Shown here: in pieces, positions 43,977-52,465 of the stretch
Position numbering within the stretch: the stretch's first letter is position 1
Layout: the number at the start of each line of letters is the position of its first letter
Origin: Amycolatopsis sp. cg9
Lineage (GTDB): Bacteria; Actinomycetota; Actinomycetes; Mycobacteriales; Pseudonocardiaceae
Length of the DNA: 64,000 nucleotides
NCBI RefSeq assembly: GCF_041346945.1
Contig: NZ_CP166850.1
Location: 186,001 to 250,000, forward strand
Direction: 5' to 3'
Translations under genes and position numbers: made by a program
The notes under the pieces: model-generated
Seen by the model: the letters and a program-made list of their open reading frames with translations, nothing else
The model's database searches: none
What the model was told of the DNA's origin: nothing

Positions 43977-45404
43977 GTGCACCGTGTCCTGGTGGAACGT
44001 TCACGGCCGAAGACGCGCAACCGGAAGAAACTGCGGTACGAGGACATCACTGTCGTCGACCGATCCCTGCTCAAGCGCGCGGTGGGGGCCGCCGCGCTCG
44101 GCAACGCCATGGAGTGGTTCGACTTCGGCGTCTACGCCTACATCGCCGACACCATCGCCGAGGTGTTCTTCCCGCCCACGGTGTCACCCGGCGTCCGGCT
44201 GATCGGCACCTTCGGCGCCTTCACCGCCGCCTTCCTCATGCGCCCGCTCGGCGGGCTCGTCTTCGGGCCGCTCGGCGACCGCATCGGACGGCAGAAGGTC
44301 CTCGCCGTCACCATGATCATGATGGCGATCGGCACCCTGTGCATCGGGCTGATCCCGTCCTACTCGTCCATCGGCGTCTGGTCACCGATCCTGCTCGTCC
44401 TCGCCCGCATGGTGCAGGGCTTCTCCACCGGCGGCGAGTACGGCGGCGCGACCACGTTCATCGCCGAGTACTCCCCCGACAAGCGCCGCGGCTTCATGGG
44501 CTCCTGGCTCGAGTTCGGCACGCTGTCCGGCTACGTGCTCGGCGCGTCCGTCGTCACCGGCATGAAGGCGTGGGTCCCGCACGAGACGCTGCTCGACTGG
44601 GGCTGGCGGGTCCCGTTCCTGGTCGCCGGCCCGCTCGGCATCATCGGCCTCTACATGCGCCTCAAGCTCGAGGAGACCCCCGCGTTCCAGAAGCACGCCG
44701 AGGAAGCCGAGAAGCGCGGCCGCTCCGGCGAGCCGTTCTGGAAGATGTTCACCGACTACTGGCCCGCGCTGCTCATCTGCGTCGGCCTGGTGCTCGTGTT
44801 CAACGTCACCGACTACATGCTGCTGTCGTACATGCCGACGTACCTGTCCGAGCAGCTGCACCTCGACGCCACCCACGGACTGCTGCTGATCATCGTCGTC
44901 ATGGTCGTGATGATGCTCATCATCCTGGTCGGCGGCCGGATCACCGACCACGTCGGCCGCAAGCCCGTCATGATGGCGGGCTGCATCGGGTTCCTCGTGC
45001 TGTCCTGGCCGCTCATGCTGCTGGTGCACGACGGCGGCCTCGTCCTGACGTTCCTCGGGCTGATGGGCCTCGGCCTGCTGCTGCTCTGCTTCGAGGTGTC
45101 GATGCCCGCGGCCCTGCCCGCGCTGTTCCCGACGGCGATCCGGTACGGCGCGCTGTCGATCGCGTTCAACATCTCGGTGTCGCTCTTCGGCGGCACGACA
45201 CCGCTGGTGATGCAGTCGCTGATCTCCGCGACCGGCCACGACTTCTGGCCGGCCTGGTACCTGATGGCGGCGGGCGCGATCGGCGCCGTCGCGGTGTTCT
45301 TCAGCCGCGAGACGGCGAACAAGCCGCTCTGGGGTTCGGGGCCCGCGGTGTCGAGCGAGGCCGAGGCGCGGGAGCTGATCCGCACCTCGGCCAAGGACGG
45401 CTAG
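43977..45404 (+). CDS. MFS transporter, ProP/ShiA-like metabolite:H+ symporter
   Basis: A permease of about 475 residues with 12 helices. Family motifs: NAMEWFDFGVYAYIA in helix 1, GPLGDRIGRQKVLAVTMIMM, GFSTGGEYGGATTFIAEY and GRITDHVGRKPVM. These mark the metabolite:proton symporter group containing ProP (proline/betaine) and shikimate permeases. The start is uncertain: GTG 43977 or 43992, neither with a good ribosome site. It shares its last 4 bp with the convergent L,D-transpeptidase. Confidence 0.9.
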   Translation: MHRVLVERSRPKTRNRKKLRYEDITVVDRSLLKRAVGAAALGNAMEWFDFGVYAYIADTIAEVFFPPTVSPGVRLIGTFGAFTAAFLMRPLGGLVFGPLGDRIGRQKVLAVTMIMMAIGTLCIGLIPSYSSIGVWSPILLVLARMVQGFSTGGEYGGATTFIAEYSPDKRRGFMGSWLEFGTLSGYVLGASVVTGMKAWVPHETLLDWGWRVPFLVAGPLGIIGLYMRLKLEETPAFQKHAEEAEKRGRSGEPFWKMFTDYWPALLICVGLVLVFNVTDYMLLSYMPTYLSEQLHLDATHGLLLIIVVMVVMMLIILVGGRITDHVGRKPVMMAGCIGFLVLSWPLMLLVHDGGLVLTFLGLMGLGLLLLCFEVSMPAALPALFPTAIRYGALSIAFNISVSLFGGTTPLVMQSLISATGHDFWPAWYLMAAGAIGAVAVFFSRETANKPLWGSGPAVSSEAEARELIRTSAKDG

Positions 45405-46585
45405 TTGCCGGCGGTCCGCCACTCGTCCCAGGACAGCTGCCAGACGCTCCAGCCGTCGGTCGGCTCCAGTTTCGGGCCCCCGCTGTTCTGCACGGTGACG
45501 ACGTCGCCCTTCTTGGACGTGTCCATCAGCCACTTCGTGTTCTCGGTCGACAGGTTCAGGCAGCCGTGGCTGACGTTGCTGTGCCCCTGCTGCCGGACCG
45601 ACCACGGCGCGGAGTGGTAGAAGATGCCGCTGTAGGACAGGCGCACCGCGTACTGGACGAAGGTGCTGTAGCCGCCGGGCGAGTCCTCCGGCACACCGTA
45701 GGTGGCGGAGTTCATCGTGTAGCCGTTGTGCTCGCTCATGACGGTGTAGGTCCCGGCCGGCGTGTTGTGCCCGGGCTTGCCCATGGACGTCGGCATGGTC
45801 TTGACCACCTGGTCGTTGATCGTGACCGTCATCTGGTGGGTCCCGCCGTCGGCGACGGCGACGAGCTTGTCCCCGACCGTGCCGCTCGCGCTCTTGTCCT
45901 CCCGGCCGTAGCTGCCGTTCCCGAGCGGCTTGCCGTAGACGGCGGCGTCGACCTTGATCTTGGTGCCGCTCTTCCAGTAGTCCTTCGGCCGCCAGGTGAC
46001 CTGCTTGTCACCGGACCAGCGGAACGCCCCCTCGGTGGCCGGCTCCGCGGTGATCTTCAGCGCCTTCTCGGCCGCGGCCTTGTCGGCGACGTTCCCGGTG
46101 AAGGTGAAGATCAGCGGCATCCCGACCCCGACGGTCTCCCCCTCGACGAGGTTGACCGAGACCCCGACCTGCCGGGCGGGCTTCGCGGTGCTGAAGCTCG
46201 ACTCGGACGTGACCGGCTTCCCGTCACCGCCGGTCGCCGACGCGGTCAGCTTGTAGGTCTTGCCGTACCCGAGCGGCTCGGCGGAGTCCCACCCGGAACC
46301 ATCGGCCCGCACCTTCCCGGCGACGACCTTCCCATCGGCCCCGGTCAGCTTCACCTCGCCGACCTTCCCATCGGCAACGCTCACACTCACCGGCTCCCCG
46401 GGCGCGACGTCCTTGGCATCCTTCGCAGGCGTGACCGTGAGCACAGCAGGCTTCGGCGCGGGCTTGGGCGCACTCGAGGACGCCGTCTCCTTCGGCGGTT
46501 CACCCGAAGGAGCACTGCTGCACCCGCCCACGGTGAGGCCGATCACCCCAGCGACCACCAGCAGTCGCGCCTTCATACCCCGCAT
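45401..46585 (-). CDS. L,D-transpeptidase lipoprotein
   Basis: A 394-residue lipoprotein with lipobox LTVGGC near residue 20, a Pro-rich spacer, two Ig-like domains and a C-terminal YkuD domain with SHGCLNLS (catalytic Cys; His upstream in FYHSAP). It makes 3-3 cross-links in peptidoglycan, like mycobacterial LdtA/LdtB (LppS). ATG 46585 is one of three close starts. TAG stops of this gene and the MFS gene interlock over 4 bp. Confidence 0.93.
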   Translation of the reverse strand: MRGMKARLLVVAGVIGLTVGGCSSAPSGEPPKETASSSAPKPAPKPAVLTVTPAKDAKDVAPGEPVSVSVADGKVGEVKLTGADGKVVAGKVRADGSGWDSAEPLGYGKTYKLTASATGGDGKPVTSESSFSTAKPARQVGVSVNLVEGETVGVGMPLIFTFTGNVADKAAAEKALKITAEPATEGAFRWSGDKQVTWRPKDYWKSGTKIKVDAAVYGKPLGNGSYGREDKSASGTVGDKLVAVADGGTHQMTVTINDQVVKTMPTSMGKPGHNTPAGTYTVMSEHNGYTMNSATYGVPEDSPGGYSTFVQYAVRLSYSGIFYHSAPWSVRQQGHSNVSHGCLNLSTENTKWLMDTSKKGDVVTVQNSGGPKLEPTDGWSVWQLSWDEWRTAGN

Positions 46586-46684
46586 GCCCACCCGCCTGTT
46601 TCGCCGTCGATGTCCGACTACAGTGTGCCCGACCAGCCGGGACGCCGTGGCGGCAACGCCCGAACCGGGTTGAGGGGACCCCCC

Positions 46685-46714
46685 TGAAACGGGGTCCGAA
46701 CGGGGTGCTAATCT
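46685..46714 (+). promoter_or_regulatory. Possible promoter of tRNA-Lys
   Basis: TAATCT at 46709-46714 is a good -10, with TGAAAC at 46685-46690 as a weak -35 at 18-nt spacing. The tRNA starts 38 nt after the -10. Confidence 0.35.
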
Positions 46715-46751
46715 TTTCCACGTCGCCGAGGGAAGCCTCCGGCAGACACCG

Positions 46752-46824
46752 GCGCCATTAGCTCAATTGGCAGAGCAGCTGGCTCTTAACCAGCGGGTTC
46801 GGGGTTCGAGTCCCTGATGGCGCA
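46752..46824 (+). tRNA. tRNA-Lys (CTT)
   Basis: Acceptor GCGCCAT (46752-46758) pairs with ATGGCGC (46817-46823), followed by discriminator A. The D-arm is AGCTCAATTGGCAGAGC, and the anticodon stem GCTGG/CCAGC holds loop CTCTTAA (anticodon CTT). The T-loop is GGGGTTCGAGTCCC. The 3' CCA is not encoded. Confidence 0.94.
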
Positions 46825-46833
46825 CCCCCACCA

Positions 46834-46866
46834 CCCCAGGTCAGATTCTCTTCGGCCTGGGGTTTT
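46834..46866 (+). terminator. Terminator after tRNA-Lys
   Basis: CCCCAGG at 46834-46840 pairs with CCTGGGG at 46856-46862, followed by TTTT. It lies 10 nt after the tRNA. Confidence 0.75.
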
Positions 46867-47427
46867 GTGGTATCCGGAAGCTTTCGTCCGGTTGAGTGGT
46901 GTCCACTGTGGTCTCCTGCACGCCGGGCGCCCTCGGTCTCGCCTCGGCGTCGTCCTGACGGGCCTACCGCGGGCGGCTCGACGTCGCCCGCGAGCCGGGG
47001 CGCCTCGGGAGGCATCTCGGCGCGGTCGAGGATCGGGTACACCGCGGTTCGCCGCCGAGCTCCTCACGGCCCCTGGTGAGGTAGCGGAACACCACTCCCT
47101 CGAGTTCGAGCCTCCGCCGCGGGTTGCACGACCGGAGAACTCCCGTCCGGACGCCGGCGATAGAACGACCAAGCCCCGCGCAAATCCGCGGGCTTTCGGT
47201 GCGCGCGAAAAAATGGCGGCGACCACGTGCCACAACGACGAAGTTGGTCTGATCGGGTGACATCTGTCGCGACCGCATGATCACGCCGTCTTCCTAGGCA
47301 TGAGCGTCGACGCCAACGATCGAGAATCGCCTGTGAAAGGCGCGCCCGCCGGGCAGGACTTTCATCCACGGCAATTCTGGACCGTTGGTCGAAGACCCGG
47401 TCGGCGGCTCGTCGAAGGCGAGCGCGG
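46867..47427. other. Gene-free stretch before sigma-factor operon
   Basis: About 560 bp without a supported gene. Several frames are open on both strands, but they are rich in Arg/Pro/Gly, lack ribosome sites and match no motif. The last 100-150 bp should hold the promoter of the sigma-factor gene; I could not pick a convincing -35/-10 pair. Confidence 0.6.
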
Positions 47428-47961
47428 GTGACCAGCGACTGGGGAAGTGTCCCTGCCAGCCAAGGAGGACCAGACCTTGCCAAGCTTCTCCGACTCGTCG
47501 GTCCGGAGGTCGAGAAGTACGCCCGCGCCCGGACGCGCCGGCTGGATCCCGAAGAAGTCGTCTACGAAACACTGCTGCGGCTCAGGCGCTACCTGAATCG
47601 CAATCCCCGCGCCGACCCGGAGGTCTTGGTTCGGGTGGCCCTGACGATCGCGCGCAATTTTCTCATTGACGACTCGCGATCAAGTCGTCGGGAGGTGCCG
47701 CTGCCCGCGGAGGACCTGATCAGCATCGAAGCCCTTCGGGAAAGCGACTTCGCGGACGAGCGCGCCGAGATAACCGACGCACTTGACGCACTCCGCGCAC
47801 TGCCCGATGACCTGCAAGAGGTCGTGACGCTGGCGTGCCTGAACGAACGCTCGTTCCCGGAAGTGGCGCAGATACTGGGAATCAGCGTCCGCACAGTCCA
47901 GCGCCGATACCGGAAAGGCCGGGAGAGGCTCCGCCGTGCCCTCGGGACGCACCACAGCTGA
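47428..47961 (+). CDS. ECF-like sigma factor
   Basis: A 177-residue protein. Region 2-like helices (LDPEEVVYETLLRLRRYL, VALTIARNFLIDDSR) lead through an acidic linker to region 4 (LPDDLQEVVTLACLNERSFPEVAQILGIS then VRTVQRRYRKGRERLR). That order and size fit an extracytoplasmic-function sigma. GTG 47428 is the likely start. The membrane-tethered binding protein begins 14 nt downstream and probably acts as its anti-sigma or sensor. Confidence 0.8.
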   Translation: MTSDWGSVPASQGGPDLAKLLRLVGPEVEKYARARTRRLDPEEVVYETLLRLRRYLNRNPRADPEVLVRVALTIARNFLIDDSRSSRREVPLPAEDLISIEALRESDFADERAEITDALDALRALPDDLQEVVTLACLNERSFPEVAQILGISVRTVQRRYRKGRERLRRALGTHHS

Positions 47962-47975
47962 GCCGAGGGCGAGCA

Positions 47976-49277
47976 ATGGACAGTACGAGCAAGGGAGCGG
48001 GCAACATGGTACTCGGATGGTTCCGCCGACGTGCCGTCGAGATCGACGACGTCGAGCTCGACCGGCGCCTGGCAGATCTTCGTCGCGCGCTCAGCGGCGC
48101 GCCGCCGGAGCGGGGTGGCGCCGGGCCCGACCACGGCGCGCGGCGCCGCAGGTGCGGAGGCCAGGACCTGCTCGCCATCAGCGGCGACGGCCTCGACGCG
48201 CGGCAGACGGCCGCGATCCCCGTGCCGCTGCAGCTGGTGCGGTCGCGGGCCGGACACCGCGGCGGAGCCGTGCGCCGCTCCGGGGCGCGCAACGGGCAGG
48301 CCCGCCGGAAGCAAGCTGCCGCGGTCGTCGTGGCCGTGGTGCTGGCCTTGTCCATGGTCGTCGGCGGCTTTCTCTGGTACCGAGGGGCGGGGCAGCCGGC
48401 AGCGACGCCGCCGGTCTCGGTCCGGGTGGGTGTGCTGCCCCTCGTCGACGTCGCGGCGTTCTACCGAGCCGTCGACCAGGGGTACTTCCGCGCGGCCGGC
48501 CTGGACGTCCAGGTGGTCACCCTGGCCAGCGGCCCGGAGGCGGTCCGCGGGCTCGAAACGGGCAAGCTCGACGTGGCGTTCAGCAGCTATCCGGGCATGT
48601 TCACGGCGCAGGCCACCCACGCGGCCGACTTGAAGATCATTGCCCCGGCCTACATCGCCAAACCCGGTCACCTGATGCTCGTCGGCGCGCCGAACCACTC
48701 CTTCACGCGCCCCGACCAGGCCGCCCACAAGCGGATCGGGGTCACCAGCCGGGGGTCGATCTCCGACCTGCTCGCCATCTCGGAACTGCAGCAAGCCGGC
48801 GGCGACCCCACCAGCATCAGCTGGGTCACCATGGACATGCGGGCCATGGTCCCGGCGATGCAGCGCGGGGAGATCGACGGCGCCGTCGTCGCCGAACCGT
48901 TCGTCACGACGGCAGACGAGGCCGGAGCGGTCCAGTTGCTGGATCTCGGACTCGATCTGAACTTCGAGATCGCCATGTCCGGCTGGGTGGTCCCCGCACG
49001 TCTGGCCGCGAACCGGCCGGACTTGGTCGACGCTTTCCGGCGCGCTCTCGGCCAAGGCGTCGGCGACGTCCAGAACCGCGATGTGCGCGAGCAGATGTTC
49101 CAGCAGTACCTGGGTGTCGAAGCCAAGACAGCGCGCGAGGTCCGCGTGGGCAGTTTCCCCGCCCACTTGGACCTCGGCGACCTCCAGCGCGTCGCCGACC
49201 TGATGCTGGAACAGAAAATGCTGTCCACGCCGCTGGACGTCGCGGACATGCTGCTGCCCGGGCTGCCGGGATCCTGA
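47976..49277 (+). CDS. Membrane-tethered NMT1/SsuA-type binding protein, putative anti-sigma sensor
   Basis: A 433-residue protein with a cytoplasmic N-terminus of about 112 residues (MDSTSKGAGN; an acidic helix VEIDDVELDRRLADLRRAL), one membrane helix (about 114-138) and an extracellular NMT1/THI5-like solute-binding domain (VRVGVLPLVDVAAFYRAVDQ, GYFRAAGLDV, DVAFSSYPGM, GEIDGAVVAEPF). No ABC permease or ATPase is nearby. ATG 47976 lies 14 nt after the sigma gene with GAGGGCGA upstream. The topology is that of an anti-sigma factor with a ligand-binding head; that role is inference. Confidence 0.75.
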   Translation: MDSTSKGAGNMVLGWFRRRAVEIDDVELDRRLADLRRALSGAPPERGGAGPDHGARRRRCGGQDLLAISGDGLDARQTAAIPVPLQLVRSRAGHRGGAVRRSGARNGQARRKQAAAVVVAVVLALSMVVGGFLWYRGAGQPAATPPVSVRVGVLPLVDVAAFYRAVDQGYFRAAGLDVQVVTLASGPEAVRGLETGKLDVAFSSYPGMFTAQATHAADLKIIAPAYIAKPGHLMLVGAPNHSFTRPDQAAHKRIGVTSRGSISDLLAISELQQAGGDPTSISWVTMDMRAMVPAMQRGEIDGAVVAEPFVTTADEAGAVQLLDLGLDLNFEIAMSGWVVPARLAANRPDLVDAFRRALGQGVGDVQNRDVREQMFQQYLGVEAKTAREVRVGSFPAHLDLGDLQRVADLMLEQKMLSTPLDVADMLLPGLPGS

Positions 49278-49447
49278 CCGGCCGCAGCGCCGAAAAATCG
49301 GGCAGGACGGCCGGAATTGCTGTCCACCGGCCAATTAGAGCCGGAGACCATTCATCCGCTCCGAGGCGCCGCTCGGCGACGTCCGGATTGCCGCCCTGAC
49401 CAGCCCGTCCATACACTCGAATCCTGGACAAGTGCGTGTGGGGGAAA

Positions 49448-52400
49448 ATGGAGCACTCACGACAGGTCGTCCACCGCACGGTTCTCGCGGTGGACATCGA
49501 AGGTTACGGTCACCAGGACAGGACCACACCGAACCGGCTGGTGGTCCGGCAAGGGCTCGATCTCTCGTTGCGTTGCGCCTTCAAGGATGCGGGGGTGCCG
49601 TGGTTCGACTGCAAGCACGAGAGCACCGGCGACGGAACTCTCGTGCTCGTGCCGGCGCAGATCCCCAAAGGGCCCTTCGTCGAGGTTCTTTCCACGTCCC
49701 TCGCCAGGGAACTTCAGCGGCACAATGAGACGCACCGGGCAGAGGAGCAGATCCGGCTGCGAATGGCACTCCACGCCGGAGAAGTCGCCTACGACGACCA
49801 AGGAGCCACCGGCCCCGCAATAAACCAGACATTTCGCCTTATTGAGGCCGCTCAGCTCAAGATCGCCCTGGCCGAATCGCCGGGCGCGCTCGCTTTGATC
49901 ACATCGACGTGGTTCTTCGACGAAGTCGTCCGCAGCAGTGCGATTGTGGACTCGTCGACGTTCCGGCCAGTGCACGTCGCCGTGAAAGAAACGGTGACCG
50001 TCGGCTGGATCAGCCTGCCGGATCACCCGTATCCGCCGAGTACCGAAGAGCTCGCTCCGGTGGCGGCGGAGCAACCGCCACGGCGGCCGGAAGCGGTGCA
50101 TTTCCCGGCTTCGGCGAGCGGCCGCTCCACGCTCCCCCGTGACCTCCCGGCCTTCACCGGCCGTGGTCGGGAGCTGGCCGAGCTCACCGCGACGGTGTCC
50201 ACCGCCGCAGGTCAGGGAACCCTGGGGATGGCCGTGCACGTCGTGGACGGCATGCCGGGCATCGGGAAGACGACGTTCGCGGTCCGCGCCGCCTACCAGC
50301 TCGCCGACTACTTCCCCGACGGCCAGATCTTCCTCGAACTGCACGGTCACAGTCCCGGGCAAGCACCCGTGGATCCTGGTGACGCGCTGGCGTCGCTGCT
50401 GCTTTTCTGGGGTGTCCCCGCGATCGACATCCCCGTCGGCCTGGACGATCGCGCCCGGTTGTGGCGGGAAAAGCTGGCGGGGCGGAAGATCCTGCTGCTG
50501 CTCGACGACGCCGTCGGCGACGAGCAGGTCCGGCCGCTGCTGCCCGGCAGTCCCGGCAGCCTCGTGCTGGTCACGAGCCGGCGTCGGATCGAGTCCGTTG
50601 CCGACGCCAGCCCGGTCTCGTTGCAGACGCTCCCGCCACAGGACGCGGCCGCGATGTTCGAGCGCTACACCGGTGCGCATCGGCACGACCCCCGGGCCGT
50701 GGCCGAGCTGATGGCGATGTGCGGGTACCTGCCGCTGGCCATCACGCTCACGGCCGGCCGGCTGCGGAACCACCCCTGCTGGACGCCCGAGCAGCTGGCC
50801 CACGACCTCCGGTCCTCCCGCAACCGGATCACGATGTTCCGCGCGGGCAGCCGGACCGTCGCCGCGGCGTTCGACCTCTCCTACCGGGACTTGAGCCCGG
50901 CCGAGAAACGGCTCTTCCGCCGCCTCGGCCTGCACCCCGGCACCCAGATCGAGGCACGCGCGGCCGCGGCGCTCGACGGCGAAGATCCGGAAACGACCTG
51001 CGAACGCCTCGACGCGCTGTACCTCAACCACTTGCTGGACGAAGTGGCGCCTGGCCGCTACCGCTTGCACGACCTCACCCGGGCCTACAGCCTGACCCTG
51101 AGCGACGAAGACGGCGACGACAAAGCGTTGGAGCGCCTGCTCGACTACTACCTCTACGCGGTCCGGTCGGCGACCCGATTCGTCGCCACCCGCGGCCCGC
51201 GCCCGGAGATCGCCGCCAAGGCGCCGATGGGGACGCACGAATTCGAATCGGAAGTCGAGGCGATCGCGTGGCTGAGCGCGGAACGCGCCAACCTCGGTGC
51301 CTGCATCACCTACGCCGCGGTCCACGACCACCTGCACCGGGCCGCGGAACTCGCGGTCGCGCTCCACCCCTACCTCGAGCAGCACGGGTACTGGCACCAC
51401 GCCCACCGCATCGACCAGGCCGTGCTGGCCGCGGAACTGGCGGCGGGCAACCTCACGGACGAAGCAGCCACCCGCGCGGATCTGGGGCGGGTGCAGAGCC
51501 TGCTCGGTGACCACCTGGCGGCGGTCGAAGACCTGATCCGCGCACGGGACTTGTACGCCAGATCCGGCGACCGGCTCGGCGAAGCCGCCGTGCTGACCGA
51601 AATCGGGTTCGCGCGGATGGAGCTTTCCGAGTACCCGGAAGCCATCGAGTACCTCACCCGCGCGCGTGCCCTCTACGAAAAGCTGGAGAATCCGTTCGGT
51701 ATCGCGGGCGCACTCGTCAGCCTCGCGAGTGTGCAGTTCCGGCTCGGACGGCACGAGGCCGCCCGAGCCGACGGCAAGCGGGCGCTCGCGCTCTACGTCC
51801 AACTCGGCAACCGGCTCGGCGAAGCCTTGAGTTTGCTCTGCATCGGCTGCACCTACGGCGTCTGCGGAGACTACGTGAGCGCGATCGGCATATTCGATCA
51901 AGTGCTTTCCCTGTCTCGGGAGCTGGGTGACCGGTACACCGAGGCGCGGGCGCTGAACAACCTCGGCCGGATGCACTTCGAGCGCGGCAACTACGGAATG
52001 GCCGATAGCTGCTACAGCAGCGCGCAGATCATCTACAGCCGGTTGGACAGCCGAACCCGTGAAGCGGTGGCCTTGAACAACCTCGGCCGGCTGCACCACG
52101 CCGGCGGCAACTTCGGGCTGTCGCTGATGTACCTCAGGCGCGCCCAAGTTCTGTTCGGGGACGACAGGGCGTGGCAGGCCGAGAACCTCAACAATCTCGG
52201 CGGCCTGGCCCTGGCCTGGCCGGACGCGGGCGACCCCGGCGAGTTCTACCGTCACGCCCTCGACCGATCGAGGGCCATCGGGATCCGCCTACAGGAAGGA
52301 CGAGCGCTCGAAGGGCTCGGACGATGTTCGTTGAGGGACGCGGACGTCGCGAACGGCGTCGCTCGGCTGCGGGAGGCGTTGGCTGTGTTCGATGAGCTGA

Positions 52401-52456
52401 ATGCTCCGGAGGCGATGGTGGTGAGAACTGCTCTCGCGAGTTTGGCCGAGGCGTAG
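49448..52456 (+). CDS. STAND ATPase with cyclase-like N-terminus and TPR array
   Basis: A 1002-residue protein. Residues about 10-165 resemble a class III nucleotide-cyclase domain (TVLAVDIEGYG, GDGTLVLVPAQ, RMALHAGEVAYDD), probably degenerate. An NB-ARC ATPase follows with P-loop DGMPGIGKTTFAVRAAY (about 266-282) and Walker B KILLLLDDAVGDEQV (near 350), plus GYLPLAI. From about residue 650 there are some eight TPRs (ALNNLGRMHFERGNYGMADS). This is the STAND layout of AfsR-like regulators, without a DNA-binding domain. It lies 170 bp after the binding-protein gene. Confidence 0.85.
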   Translation: MEHSRQVVHRTVLAVDIEGYGHQDRTTPNRLVVRQGLDLSLRCAFKDAGVPWFDCKHESTGDGTLVLVPAQIPKGPFVEVLSTSLARELQRHNETHRAEEQIRLRMALHAGEVAYDDQGATGPAINQTFRLIEAAQLKIALAESPGALALITSTWFFDEVVRSSAIVDSSTFRPVHVAVKETVTVGWISLPDHPYPPSTEELAPVAAEQPPRRPEAVHFPASASGRSTLPRDLPAFTGRGRELAELTATVSTAAGQGTLGMAVHVVDGMPGIGKTTFAVRAAYQLADYFPDGQIFLELHGHSPGQAPVDPGDALASLLLFWGVPAIDIPVGLDDRARLWREKLAGRKILLLLDDAVGDEQVRPLLPGSPGSLVLVTSRRRIESVADASPVSLQTLPPQDAAAMFERYTGAHRHDPRAVAELMAMCGYLPLAITLTAGRLRNHPCWTPEQLAHDLRSSRNRITMFRAGSRTVAAAFDLSYRDLSPAEKRLFRRLGLHPGTQIEARAAAALDGEDPETTCERLDALYLNHLLDEVAPGRYRLHDLTRAYSLTLSDEDGDDKALERLLDYYLYAVRSATRFVATRGPRPEIAAKAPMGTHEFESEVEAIAWLSAERANLGACITYAAVHDHLHRAAELAVALHPYLEQHGYWHHAHRIDQAVLAAELAAGNLTDEAATRADLGRVQSLLGDHLAAVEDLIRARDLYARSGDRLGEAAVLTEIGFARMELSEYPEAIEYLTRARALYEKLENPFGIAGALVSLASVQFRLGRHEAARADGKRALALYVQLGNRLGEALSLLCIGCTYGVCGDYVSAIGIFDQVLSLSRELGDRYTEARALNNLGRMHFERGNYGMADSCYSSAQIIYSRLDSRTREAVALNNLGRLHHAGGNFGLSLMYLRRAQVLFGDDRAWQAENLNNLGGLALAWPDAGDPGEFYRHALDRSRAIGIRLQEGRALEGLGRCSLRDADVANGVARLREALAVFDELNAPEAMVVRTALASLAEA

Positions 52457-52465
52457 CTCCCGCAG

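Noticed and set aside
46817..47260. Frame starting in tRNA-Lys and running into the gap
   Set aside because: It begins inside an RNA gene, crosses its terminator and has a basic low-complexity product.
47976..49277. Reading the binding-domain protein as an ordinary ABC transporter lipoprotein
   Set aside because: It has no lipobox, a long cytoplasmic N-terminus before a single helix, and no adjacent permease or ATPase.
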